A DNA stretch of 11,689 nucleotides from Shewanella sp. (GCA_004195335.1 SDWK01000227.1:1-11689); one strand, 5' to 3'; shown: positions 1 to 7,276, counted from the stretch's first letter. Numbers and translations are program-made. The notes: generated by a model not told the origin, from the sequence alone.

Positions 1-13
1 GAACTACCGCTCC
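1..13 (-). tRNA. tRNA-Asp, 5' end only (cut by window edge)
   Basis: The first 13 bases are identical to bases 147-159, which form the 5' acceptor strand and start of the D arm of the complete tRNA-Asp next door. The copy reads leftward out of the window, so only its 5' end is visible. It lies 69 bases downstream of the complete copy with no terminator between, so both probably come from one precursor. Isotype is inferred from the identical 5' end; the anticodon is not visible. Confidence 0.75.
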
Positions 14-82
14 TAAACTTATTGCTTTACAGCTGTTTCATCGTTATGTCACTAACAATAAAACTAAATTTAGTAACTTGAT

Positions 83-159
83 TGGCGGAGCGGACGAGAC
101 TCGAACTCGCGACCCCCGGCGTGACAGGCCGGTATTCTAACCAACTGAACTACCGCTCC
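83..159 (-). tRNA. tRNA-Asp (anticodon GTC)
   Basis: This is a complete 77-nt tRNA gene. On the minus strand it begins with acceptor strand GGAGCGG (159-153) and ends with CCGCTCC (93-87), discriminator G (86) and an encoded CCA (85-83). The anticodon stem CCGGC/GCCGG encloses loop CTGTCAC, giving anticodon GTC (125-123), which reads GAC and GAU. The T arm carries GTTCGAGTC. Encoded CCA is usual for gammaproteobacteria. In E. coli the aspV tRNA-Asp gene also lies next to dnaQ, so the position is probably ancestral. A strong promoter lies immediately upstream. Confidence 0.97.
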
Positions 160-176
160 ACATCAAGTTGCGGTGA

Positions 177-205
177 ATAATATATAGGTCAGTAGGTCTC
201 GTCAA
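177..205 (-). promoter_or_regulatory. sigma-70 promoter of the tRNA-Asp operon
   Basis: On the minus strand there is a -35 box TTGACG (205-200), a 17-bp spacer and a -10 box TATTAT (182-177). It is followed by the GC-containing discriminator TCACCGC, and transcription would start near 170, giving a leader of about ten bases before the tRNA. A run of seven A residues on the minus strand (217-211) just upstream resembles an UP element. A strong promoter with a GC-leaning discriminator is typical of stringently controlled stable-RNA genes; stringent control is inferred. Confidence 0.8.
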
Positions 206-236
206 TCAATTTTTTTAAGAGTTAAACTGATTAGCT

Positions 237-272
237 AAAAAAGCAGCGATTCAAATGTAATCGCTGCTTTTT
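237..272 (-). terminator. rho-independent terminator of the dnaQ operon
   Basis: A perfect 14-bp stem (238-251 with 259-272) encloses a 7-base loop and contains the GC-rich core AGCAGCGA. On the minus strand it is followed by a run of T (242-237), and it starts 18 bases after the stop codon of the TIGR03503-family gene. The plus strand also shows a T run, so it could work in both directions, but no plus-strand gene ends here. It also insulates the tRNA promoter from upstream reading. Confidence 0.9.
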
Positions 273-290
273 CAAACAGAATAGTTTGAT

Positions 291-1607
291 TTACAAATGA
301 GGATCTTCCGGCATGGTTAAATCTATCTCATCTAACGCCGGACCAATATCCTTCTGCTTTGCCTTTTCTTCATCTAAACGTAACTGAGTTGCCGCTAATG
401 CCTCTTTCAAGTTGCGACGCTTACGCCAGATAAGTAAAGATAAAATACCGAAGACTAATAACCCACTATTAACCAATATGATCCAAAAAACTGCGTCATC
501 CTTGGCCTTCTTTTCGGCAATAGCCTCTTTCTTCGCCGCAATAGCCGCTAACTCTTCGGCTGTTGGTGGTGGTTCCGGTGGCTTAATCAAATTGAAGAAG
601 CGCTCAGGCATAGTGAGTAAAATCTCTCTTCCATTCAGTGTGGTCGTTGCCGCGACACCTTTAATCCGATAACTGCCAAAGTCCGTAACTGTAGGCAATA
701 ACAACTCGCTTTCTGTAGCTTCAAGACCATTGATGGTGACAGGAAGTTGTAGTCCTGCCGGTCCTACTAATTCAAAATCTAAATGTGTCTCGTCTAACTT
801 CACAGCCTCGTCATTGACCTTAACAAGCAACTTCCATCTTTCCTTTAGTGGATCTTCGGGTTCGATGACATCTACAATTATGGGGATAGGAGATAACACA
901 AACGTTTGATGGAAATCCCTGGAAAAAATATTATTTCTTGCATTTACGAGGAGATCGTACGTTCCCCAAGCTTGAGTTAAGTTTATTCTCCCGGTGAACA
1001 AACCATCATCGGGACGTTCATCTAACCCTTCCCCATTGTCTTTATAGGAACCAACAACAATATTACCGGTCGCGAAATTTTCTTCACCAACCTGATGTTC
1101 ACTGATAAATTTCGCTGTCCACTCAACTAGGTAATCTAAACCCGGCATTCTGATACGCTGTTCATCACCCAATAGCTGAGCCGTCACCTTTAGGCGCTCC
1201 CCTTGAAACAAGGGTTGCGGAAAGGGCTCGACAGTAATATCTAATTTTGAGACTTTTTCTATTGTTGAACCTGGAACGACACGCCCAAGTAATTGCCATG
1301 GTCCCGGCAAAGGTTTCTCGATGGTAACAATATCACCACTGAGGCCTTCAACCCATTGGACATGTTCAGGGTGGCGACTGGCGAACCACTTACTCCCGTC
1401 GGGTAATACGATAACAACGGGCCCGCTTCCATACTTACGCTGAATGATTAACGTCAGGCTATCGACCATGTGATCGATTCGAAAACGATTTTTTAGCTCA
1501 CTTGCGTGCTGTGAAGGTACAACAGCGGCAATAGCCATACCGCTCAAACCAATACAAAGCGCAACTAGTATGCCAACGATTTTATTCTTGCTCTTGATTA
1601 AAGTCAT
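291..1607 (-). CDS. TIGR03503-family membrane-anchored periplasmic protein, function unknown
   Basis: A 438-residue protein with an N-terminal signal peptide (basic start, then hydrophobic IVGILVALCIGLSGMAIA), a long beta-rich periplasmic region and one C-terminal membrane segment near residues 372-394, preceded by a Pro-rich stretch and an Ala/Lys/Glu helix and followed by a basic cytoplasmic tail. The middle holds a DDGLFTG motif (about 201-207) typical of Ig-like extracellular domains. The layout matches the conserved gammaproteobacterial family TIGR03503, whose role is not known to me. The reading frame is open back to a TTG at 1652, but the ATG at 1607 begins a normal signal peptide and lies 10 bases after the dnaQ stop, with GAGG 13 bases upstream. 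It is probably co-transcribed with dnaQ and ended by the hairpin at 237-272. A structural or envelope-sensing role is only a guess. Confidence 0.8.
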   Translation of the reverse strand: MTLIKSKNKIVGILVALCIGLSGMAIAAVVPSQHASELKNRFRIDHMVDSLTLIIQRKYGSGPVVIVLPDGSKWFASRHPEHVQWVEGLSGDIVTIEKPLPGPWQLLGRVVPGSTIEKVSKLDITVEPFPQPLFQGERLKVTAQLLGDEQRIRMPGLDYLVEWTAKFISEHQVGEENFATGNIVVGSYKDNGEGLDERPDDGLFTGRINLTQAWGTYDLLVNARNNIFSRDFHQTFVLSPIPIIVDVIEPEDPLKERWKLLVKVNDEAVKLDETHLDFELVGPAGLQLPVTINGLEATESELLLPTVTDFGSYRIKGVAATTTLNGREILLTMPERFFNLIKPPEPPPTAEELAAIAAKKEAIAEKKAKDDAVFWIILVNSGLLVFGILSLLIWRKRRNLKEALAATQLRLDEEKAKQKDIGPALDEIDLTMPEDPHL

Positions 1608-1617
1608 AAAGTGACGT

Positions 1618-2346
1618 CTATCCTCGCCAAATACATTGTCCTGATTTTGCAACTAAATCTAATCTTTCTTCATGCTTAGTTAGTTCATCGGCCGATGCCC
1701 TGATCACTTTAAGATTTGCGCTATTACGACTTAAACGAACAATACCGCCCCCCTCTTCTCCCGCTTTTTCGCTGGATAGATTAAACTTAGTCTGCCCACC
1801 CGTCATCATTAGATAAACGTCGGCTAAGATCTCAGCATCGAGTAAAGCGCCGTGAAGTTCTCGCCGAGAGTTATCGATACCATAACGCTTACACAAGGCA
1901 TTCAGGTTATTTTTCTGCCCCGGATGTAAAAACTTTGCTATTTCCAGTGTATCTAGAATAGGACAGATATCGGCCGTCTTCGGACCTTTTGGATGCAACA
2001 AAGAAAACTCGTGATCCATAAAGTTGACATCGAAACTCGCGTTATGTGCCACCACTTCGGCGCCATCAATAAACTCGATAAAACTTTGTGAAATCTCGGC
2101 AAACTTAGGTTTATTCGCGACATATTCATTGGTAATACCATGAACTTGAATCGCTTCTTCATCAATGATCTGTTGAGGATTAATGTATTCGTGGTAATGC
2201 CGACCAGTTAGACGACGATTAATCACCTCCACACAACCAATTTCGATGATACGGTGTCCAAGGTAGATGGCACCTACCCCTTGGTTCATACCTGTGGTTT
2301 CTGTATCCAGAATAACCTGACGTTTTGCACTTGAAACGATATTCAT
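1618..2346 (-). CDS. dnaQ: DNA polymerase III epsilon subunit (3'-5' proofreading exonuclease)
   Basis: A 242-residue DnaQ of normal length. It removes misincorporated nucleotides as part of the polymerase III core (alpha-epsilon-theta). The DEDDh exonuclease residues are all present and shifted by two or three positions from E. coli: D14 and E16 in ILDTETTG, D106 in [10 protein letters not shown]165 and D170 in HGALLDAE. A Gly/Ser-rich linker around 190-205 leads to the C-terminal tail that in this family binds the polymerase alpha subunit. The ATG start at 2346 lies close before the first beta strand; no strong ribosome-binding site is visible. It is divergent from rnhA, as in E. coli, and leads a probable operon with the TIGR03503 gene 10 bases downstream. 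No key residue is missing, so proofreading should be intact. Confidence 0.97.
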   Translation of the reverse strand: MNIVSSAKRQVILDTETTGMNQGVGAIYLGHRIIEIGCVEVINRRLTGRHYHEYINPQQIIDEEAIQVHGITNEYVANKPKFAEISQSFIEFIDGAEVVAHNASFDVNFMDHEFSLLHPKGPKTADICPILDTLEIAKFLHPGQKNNLNALCKRYGIDNSRRELHGALLDAEILADVYLMMTGGQTKFNLSSEKAGEEGGGIVRLSRNSANLKVIRASADELTKHEERLDLVAKSGQCIWRG

Positions 2347-2413
2347 AAGATTAATAGCACTTATTAAGTTTTTGGGTATACTCGCCCAAGGATTTGACTA
2401 TGGTAGCAACTTG
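2347..2413. promoter_or_regulatory. divergent dnaQ / rnhA control region
   Basis: The 67 bases between dnaQ and rnhA must supply signals for both. On the plus strand the best -10 candidate is TATACT (2377-2382), without a convincing -35 box. The palindrome GTATAC inside it gives a weaker TATACC on the other strand. In E. coli the dnaQ and rnhA promoters overlap, and the same compact layout is seen here. A Shine-Dalgarno-like AAGGA (2388-2392) precedes a four-codon reading frame (2400-2414) whose stop overlaps the ATG at 2414. Promoter boxes are low confidence. Confidence 0.3.
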
Positions 2414-2884
2414 ATGATTGGTATGAAACAGCTCTCTATATTTACTGATGGCTCTTGCTTAGGAAATCCTGGTCCTGGTGGCTATGGTGTGGTGATGAGA
2501 TACAAGCAACATACCAAAGAGATCGCTGACGGTTTTCTGTTAACCACCAACAATCGCATGGAATTATTGGCCCCTATAATTGCATTGGAAGCGCTAAAAG
2601 TCCCCTGTAAAATCGTGCTAACCAGTGACAGCCAATATATGCGGCAAGGGATCACTCAATGGATCCATGGCTGGAAGAAAAAAGGCTGGATCACCTCAAG
2701 TAAACAGCCAGTCAAAAATGTCGACCTGTGGAAACGCTTAGATCAGGCGAGTCTTGGTCATGAGATTGACTGGCGCTGGGTTAAGGGTCATGCCGGACAT
2801 GTCGAAAATGAACGCTGCGACACCTTAGCCAGACAAGCCGCAGAAGCAAAGCCTAACCAGGAAGATGTTGGCTATCAAGCGTAA
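2414..2884 (+). CDS. rnhA: ribonuclease HI
   Basis: RNase HI cuts the RNA strand of RNA-DNA hybrids, clearing R-loops and primers in the cytoplasm. Numbered from the ATG at 2423, the four metal-binding acidic residues are D9 ([16 protein letters not shown]), E47 (NNRMELLA), D69 (TSDSQY) and D133 (NERCDTLA), with catalytic His123 in KGHAGH. All sit one residue before their E. coli counterparts. The basic handle GWKKKGW binds substrate. Length is 153 residues from 2423, or 156 from the ATG at 2414; E. coli has 155. I list 2414 because its ATG overlaps the stop of a tiny upstream frame with a good ribosome-binding site. The frame also opens further upstream at a TTG (2372), which would add 14 residues not typical of the family. 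It is divergent from dnaQ and convergent with the LysR gene, 12 bases away. Confidence 0.96.
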   Translation: MIGMKQLSIFTDGSCLGNPGPGGYGVVMRYKQHTKEIADGFLLTTNNRMELLAPIIALEALKVPCKIVLTSDSQYMRQGITQWIHGWKKKGWITSSKQPVKNVDLWKRLDQASLGHEIDWRWVKGHAGHVENERCDTLARQAAEAKPNQEDVGYQA

Positions 2885-2896
2885 CATCTATGGTTA

Positions 2897-3793
2897 TTAA
2901 GATGTCACATTGATAAAGCTCTTACAAAAGTCAATAAAGGCATCACACAAAGGTGTCGACTTTCGACTCTTGTGATAAATTCGATAAAACTGACGCTCCA
3001 GCTCCAACCCTTCAACTTCAATAATCGCCAACTCTTTTCGGTTTACCTCTTTCTCGAGTGTAAGCTCTGACAGTACGGCCAATCCCGCGCCCTGTTTTAC
3101 CGCTTGCTTGATGGCATCAGGGGTTGAGAAGTTAAATTTCTCGATGGGCTGCATACCCAGCATTTGAGCGGAACTGACAAAATAATCTCGAGTGCCAGAT
3201 CCCTCTTCTCTCATCACCCAAGGCTGGCCCTCCAATGCTTGTGGCGATACTCTTTGGCCAGCCAAAGGGTGCGCCGGGTGACAAAATACCAATAATTTAT
3301 CCTTGTGCCATGCCTCAACTCTAATTCGACTGTCCAGACATTGGCCCTCAATAAATCCAACTTCACTGCGAAATTCGAGCACTGACTTAATCACTGCTTG
3401 CGTATTCGTAATATCGAGGTCCACAAGTGCACTGGTATGTTGCTGACAAAATGCAACCGAACTTTTGGCCATCAAATAATTACCAATTGTAGAACTGGCA
3501 CTGACGTTTAATGTGCCACTGAGTTCCGCTTCCGGAGAAGAAAAAAGATGCTCTATTTGATTAAATTTTTGGAGTGCTTCCGTCGCTAAAGGCAGTAATA
3601 AACTGCCCTGAGAGTTAAGCCTTAACCGGTTACCCACTCTCTCAAATAATCTAGCATCTAATTGACTCTCGAGTTCCGCTAATGCCATCGAAGTTGCAGG
3701 CGCTGATAAGTTAACCATTTCAGCTGCACGGGCAACTTGCCCACTTCGCGCTACCGCTTCAAAAATTGTTAGCTGTTTTAATGTTATTCGCAT
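2897..3793 (-). CDS. LysR-family transcriptional regulator, YeiE-like
   Basis: A 298-residue LysR-type regulator of normal length. Residues 1-60 form the winged helix-turn-helix (LKQLTIFEAVARSGQ, AAEMVNLSAPATSMALAELE, LFERVGNRLRLNSQG), followed by a linker helix and a periplasmic-binding-protein-like effector domain from about residue 90. STIGNYLMA, VGFIEG and REEGSGTRDYF match the YeiE/CysB-like subgroup as I remember it; E. coli YeiE is linked to sulfite and iron stress. The ligand cannot be told from sequence. The ATG at 3793 is preceded by a weak AGAAGAAG. A 12-bp inverted repeat at 3828-3861 lies over its probable promoter and may be its own operator. It sits between the YafS-like gene and rnhA, where E. 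coli has no such gene. Confidence 0.88.
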   Translation of the reverse strand: MRITLKQLTIFEAVARSGQVARAAEMVNLSAPATSMALAELESQLDARLFERVGNRLRLNSQGSLLLPLATEALQKFNQIEHLFSSPEAELSGTLNVSASSTIGNYLMAKSSVAFCQQHTSALVDLDITNTQAVIKSVLEFRSEVGFIEGQCLDSRIRVEAWHKDKLLVFCHPAHPLAGQRVSPQALEGQPWVMREEGSGTRDYFVSSAQMLGMQPIEKFNFSTPDAIKQAVKQGAGLAVLSELTLEKEVNRKELAIIEVEGLELERQFYRIYHKSRKSTPLCDAFIDFCKSFINVTS

Positions 3794-3818
3794 CTTCTTC
3801 TATTCTACAATTTACTTG

Positions 3819-3847
3819 ATAATGATTTGTACACCAAACGGTGTTAA
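3819..3847 (-). promoter_or_regulatory. probable promoter of the LysR-family gene
   Basis: On the minus strand TTAACA (3847-3842) and CATTAT (3824-3819) are separated by exactly 17 bp, one and two bases from the sigma-70 consensus. Transcription would start near 3812, about 19 bases before the ATG. The -35 box falls in the loop of the inverted repeat at 3828-3861 and one arm of the repeat fills the spacer, so a protein bound to the repeat would compete with RNA polymerase. Confidence 0.5.
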
Positions 3848-3861
3848 CAGTTTGGTGTACA
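3828..3861. repeat. 12-bp perfect inverted repeat, probable operator
   Basis: TGTACACCAAAC (3828-3839) and GTTTGGTGTACA (3850-3861) are exact reverse complements around a 10-base centre containing the palindrome TGTTAACA (3842-3849). The repeat lies in the 99 bases between the stop of the YafS-like gene and the start of the LysR gene. Neither strand has a T run after the stem, which argues against a standard terminator. The overlap with a plausible promoter favours an operator, most simply for the adjacent LysR protein; the binding protein is inferred. A factor-independent or processing hairpin at the end of the YafS-like transcript is the alternative. Confidence 0.7.
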
Positions 3862-3892
3862 TGACAATATTTGAATACTCATTCCACCCAAG

Positions 3893-4627
3893 CTAACTTT
3901 TTTGCTTCGAATGATGTCCCGTTCGCCCGGCACTCGGCGCAGTGGTCCACTTAGGCTGCCTTATTTTTCGCTTTTCATGAATAGGCGTCAACGGAGACTC
4001 CAGTTTTCTGGCAACGATAAGATATAAACTGCCGGAACCGGGCAACCATGCCTTTAAAGCATGTTGCCAAATACTGTCTTGATTAATATCACTTAACATA
4101 TGGTGATATAACAAACGCTCATCACAAACGACCCGGTATCCAAGTAACCCAAGCCAATCCTTTACCCTTGAAGGCATGAAAAAACGGCCACACCAGGGAA
4201 ATTCATCTTGCTTTTTCGGTATCATCTTACCGATAAAAGCGGGACTAAGCGGGTTGAAGCCAATGATAAACAGATACCCTCCCGATATCAAAACACGGTC
4301 AGTTTCACGCAGTAATTTGTATGGATTTGGCTCAAACTCAAGCAGCATATTCATCACCACTGCATCGATCACCCCGTTTTGTATCGGTAATTCGCTAAAA
4401 TCGGCTTTAAGTGCAGCGCCATCACCATCAAAAAGAGAAAAACGTCTGCCAATAGGCAACCCTGGCATATCAAGCTCTGCACTCAACGCCCCCAGACTCA
4501 ACATGTGATAACCAAAAACCTTAGGCCACCAGGGAGCTAGCTTTTTTTCAATATGAAGCTTAATGGTATCGCCATTAGGCAATTGGGACCATTGCTCGGG
4601 TAGCGGTGGCCTGGGATTAACTGACAA
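3893..4627 (-). CDS. yafS: YafS-like class I methyltransferase-fold protein
   Basis: A 244-residue protein resembling E. coli YafS, which lies in the same place between gloB and rnhA. Recognisable parts are the segment VFGYHMLSLGALSAELDMPG where motif I is expected, IDAVVMNMLLEFEPNPYKLL (motif II region), RVLISGGYLFIIGFNPLSP (post-motif region) and a basic C-terminal tail rich in Lys, Arg and His. The usual glycine-rich SAM loop is not evident. Substrate and activity are unknown. No in-frame ATG exists near the N-terminus. The frame opens at a TTG (4651) directly after a stop, but CAGGAG (4639-4634) lies 6 bases before a second TTG (4627), so 4627 is the better start. It is divergent from gloB and upstream of the LysR gene on the same strand. 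Similarity to YafS was judged from memory, not by alignment. Confidence 0.8.
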   Translation of the reverse strand: MSVNPRPPLPEQWSQLPNGDTIKLHIEKKLAPWWPKVFGYHMLSLGALSAELDMPGLPIGRRFSLFDGDGAALKADFSELPIQNGVIDAVVMNMLLEFEPNPYKLLRETDRVLISGGYLFIIGFNPLSPAFIGKMIPKKQDEFPWCGRFFMPSRVKDWLGLLGYRVVCDERLLYHHMLSDINQDSIWQHALKAWLPGSGSLYLIVARKLESPLTPIHEKRKIRQPKWTTAPSAGRTGHHSKQKS

Positions 4628-4812
4628 TGTTAACTCCTGTGGATCACTCAACTAGCAACTTAAATGAGGTGATCGGGTAAAATACTGATGTAAATATCAG
4701 ATAAAACAATATTAAAGATAAAACTATTAAAGCGTTAAAGCGCTATACAAGCAATAGCATTGCTAAGTAAACTCACCACAGTACAATTTTTTGTTTGAAT
4801 CGGGATCTCAGT
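4628..4812. promoter_or_regulatory. divergent yafS-like / gloB control region
   Basis: An AT-rich stretch of 185 bases between two divergent starts must hold promoters for both genes. I see no pair of boxes close to consensus. Small dyads are present: CTGAT/ATCAG (4685-4700), AGCG/CGCT (4731-4744) and AGCAAT/ATTGCT (4750-4764). TATACA (4744-4749) could be a -10 box for gloB but lacks a good -35. None of these matches a regulator site I can name. Confidence 0.3.
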
Positions 4813-5631
4813 ATGCAAGATACAGAATCGCAAATATCACAAGCCAGCTCTGGTAGCCTAACCATTACGCCAATATCCGCGTTTGATGATAATTATATCT
4901 GGGTCATCTCCCAAGCATCAGACTCTTTTGTTTATGTCGTCGACCCAGGTGATGCAGAGGCCGTCATACGGCATTTGGAAGAATATAAACAGGTCTTGGC
5001 GGGCGTATTAATCACCCACCATCATCAAGACCATACTGGAGGAATTAAAAGACTCATTGAGTATGCAGATCGTGAATTAGAAATTTTTGGCCCTGCTAAT
5101 GAAAATATCGACCATATCAAGACTCCCATATCGGCCCAATCAGAGATCACACTGTCAAAACTCGCATCGAAGGCGAAGATTATCTCCGTCCCAGGGCACA
5201 CCTTAGGCCATATAGCCTATTTGATTGAAAACCACCTATTTTGCGGTGACACGCTTTTTAGCGGAGGGTGCGGCAGAATATTTGAAGGAACGCCTGAGCA
5301 GATGTACCATTCTCTGCAAAAGTTAGCCAAATTGGACGTCAATACTCAGGTGTATTGCGCTCATGAATACACACTTTCAAACCTTAAATTTGCCCTCGCT
5401 GTCGACACGGAAAATACACCTTTAGCCGCTCATAATGCTTACTGTCTTGCCCAACGACAGCTTGGAAAGCCTACTCTTCCATCAAGCATTGGGCTGGAGC
5501 TCAAAATCAATCCTTTCCTGCGCAGCCATACTCAGGCGATCCAGAGCTCAGTTTGCGGTCAATTCGAGGTTGAACACTCAGATAATGTCACCGTTTTCGG
5601 GCTTCTCAGACAATGGAAAGACAACTTCTAA
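4813..5631 (+). CDS. gloB: hydroxyacylglutathione hydrolase (glyoxalase II)
   Basis: A 272-residue cytoplasmic metallo-beta-lactamase-fold enzyme that hydrolyses S-lactoylglutathione to lactate and glutathione, the second step of methylglyoxal detoxification. The dinuclear metal ligands are present: H69, H71, D73 and H74 in THHHQDHTGG, H129 in PGHTLGHIAY, D146 in FCGDTLFSGGCG and H184 in CAHEYTLSN. The C-terminal part from about residue 190 is the alpha-helical glyoxalase II domain (NPFLRS). The ATG at 4813 has GGGA about 7 bases upstream; an in-frame TTG at 4795 is less likely. About 15 residues precede the usual start of the domain (LTITPISAFDDNYIW), slightly longer than E. coli GloB (251 residues). 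It is divergent from the YafS-like gene and 85 bases before mltD. Confidence 0.96.
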   Translation: MQDTESQISQASSGSLTITPISAFDDNYIWVISQASDSFVYVVDPGDAEAVIRHLEEYKQVLAGVLITHHHQDHTGGIKRLIEYADRELEIFGPANENIDHIKTPISAQSEITLSKLASKAKIISVPGHTLGHIAYLIENHLFCGDTLFSGGCGRIFEGTPEQMYHSLQKLAKLDVNTQVYCAHEYTLSNLKFALAVDTENTPLAAHNAYCLAQRQLGKPTLPSSIGLELKINPFLRSHTQAIQSSVCGQFEVEHSDNVTVFGLLRQWKDNF

Positions 5632-5716
5632 AAAATAAATTAGAATGATGCGCTAAATAAGTCCCCGTTTTATTATGATTCAAAAACAGAGGGACGGAAT
5701 TAAGGAATATTTTTTA

Positions 5717-7276
5717 ATGCGCATACAAACTATAGTACTAGCAGGGAGTCTCTCCCTGCTTTCGGCCTGCCAGTCATTTTCCCCTCCGGCCACCGAAGTC
5801 ACTCAAAGCAAAAACATCACCCCCCCAGTCTCTACAGTGATTGTTGAAGAGTCTGGCAAGACTTCACAAATAGAAGTGGTTGCGGTCACCGATGTCTGGG
5901 AACGGATCCGGCTTGGGTTGGCTCTGCCAGTCCCTGAACATAAATTAGTTAAGCAATACCGGGATTGGTATATCAAACATCCCCAACACCTTGCCAGAGT
6001 ATCAGCAAGAGCCACACCTTTTCTCTACCTGATTGTCGATGAAATCGAAAAACGCGATCTTCCCATCGAACTGGCCCTGTTACCCATTGTAGAAAGTGCA
6101 TTCGATCCTTTTGCCTACTCCCATGGTGCAGCCTCGGGTTTGTGGCAATTTACCTCCCCTATGGCGAAGCATTTTGGTCTGCAGATGAACTGGTGGTATG
6201 ACGGACGTCGGGATGTTCCGGCCGCAACAGTGGCAGCGTTAGATATGCTCGAATATCTGTATAAGAAAACCCATGGAAATTGGCTCTACGCCATTGCAGC
6301 CTACAACACAGGTGAAGGCCGTGTTAGAAATGCTGTTAAAAGAAACAAGAAGAAAGGAATACCAACTGACTTTTGGTCATTGGATCTGCCAACGGAAACA
6401 GAGCGATACGTTCCACAGCTTCTAGCTTTAGCCGATGTTATCAAAAATGCAGAGAAATATGGCATTCAGCTAACTCCGATTGATAATGAACCTATTATTG
6501 AAGTGGTCAATGTAAAGGGTCAGATCGATTTAGCTCTTGCTGCTGGCTTCGCCAACATGACTATCTCTGAATTACAAAAACTCAATCCCGGATATAATCG
6601 CTGGTCAACGGCGCCTGAAGGACCTCATAATTTGGTTCTACCGGTTGACAGAGTATTAGGGTTCAACCTTGCTTTGGCTGAAACGGATGCCAAGGAGAGA
6701 CTAAACTGGGAACGTTATCAGATAAAATCCGGAGATAGCTTAGGACTTATCGCTAAACGATATCGAACCACTCCCTCTGCACTGCGCGCGGTTAACGATA
6801 TCAAGGGAAATACCATTATTGCCGGCAAGCATCTGTTGATCCCTGTTGCAGCCAAGAATCCAGATCAATATGCTCTCTCTTTAAAGCAGAGAAAGCTCTC
6901 AAAACAAAATATTAAACGTGGCAGCCAAAAGATCACCTATAAAGTCCGCTCAGGTGACTCCCTGTGGAAAATAGCCAAAGCCCATAAAGTTAAGGTCTCT
7001 CAACTCGCCAGCTGGAACAGCATGGCACCTAAAGATCAACTCAAAATCGGCCAAAAGCTCGCCATTTGGACTGGAAACAGTAAACAGCGTTCATCAGGTA
7101 TTACACGTACGGTCAATTACACTGTACGTTCGGGAGATTCCCTTGCCCGTATAGCGTCAAAATTTAAAGTCAGAATCAACGATCTCGTGCGTTGGAACTC
7201 ACTCGAAAACAGCAAATACATTCAACCGGGACAAAAGTTAAAGTTGCACGTAAATGTCACCGATGTCCGGGCTTAA
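5717..7276 (+). CDS. mltD: membrane-bound lytic murein transglycosylase D, lipoprotein with three LysM domains
   Basis: A 519-residue outer-membrane lipoprotein that cleaves the MurNAc-GlcNAc bond of peptidoglycan to form 1,6-anhydro ends. The signal peptide ends in the lipobox LLSAC with Cys18. The SLT domain spans roughly residues 100-215, with catalytic E126 in LLPIVESAFDP, the motif SGLWQFTSPMAKHFGL, and AAYNTGEGRVRNAV. Three LysM peptidoglycan-binding repeats follow at about 334-377, 407-451 and 468-512, each starting near a Y.(I/V)(K/R)SGDSL motif. E. coli MltD has two LysM repeats and 452 residues, so this one is longer by a repeat. The ATG at 5717, with AAGGA 10 bases upstream, is preferred because it places the signal peptide at the N-terminus; the frame opens at an ATG at 5675. 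The gloB-mltD neighbourhood is as in E. coli. Confidence 0.96.
   Translation: MRIQTIVLAGSLSLLSACQSFSPPATEVTQSKNITPPVSTVIVEESGKTSQIEVVAVTDVWERIRLGLALPVPEHKLVKQYRDWYIKHPQHLARVSARATPFLYLIVDEIEKRDLPIELALLPIVESAFDPFAYSHGAASGLWQFTSPMAKHFGLQMNWWYDGRRDVPAATVAALDMLEYLYKKTHGNWLYAIAAYNTGEGRVRNAVKRNKKKGIPTDFWSLDLPTETERYVPQLLALADVIKNAEKYGIQLTPIDNEPIIEVVNVKGQIDLALAAGFANMTISELQKLNPGYNRWSTAPEGPHNLVLPVDRVLGFNLALAETDAKERLNWERYQIKSGDSLGLIAKRYRTTPSALRAVNDIKGNTIIAGKHLLIPVAAKNPDQYALSLKQRKLSKQNIKRGSQKITYKVRSGDSLWKIAKAHKVKVSQLASWNSMAPKDQLKIGQKLAIWTGNSKQRSSGITRTVNYTVRSGDSLARIASKFKVRINDLVRWNSLENSKYIQPGQKLKLHVNVTDVRA

Noticed and set aside
2884..2905. Small inverted repeat ACATCT/AGATGT between the convergent rnhA and LysR genes, possible terminator.
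   Set aside because: Only 6 bp, low GC, no T run on either strand, and partly inside the LysR coding end.
4176..4508. 110-codon open frame antisense to the YafS-like gene.
   Set aside because: Composition is not protein-like, there is no ribosome-binding site, and it mirrors a well-supported gene on the other strand.
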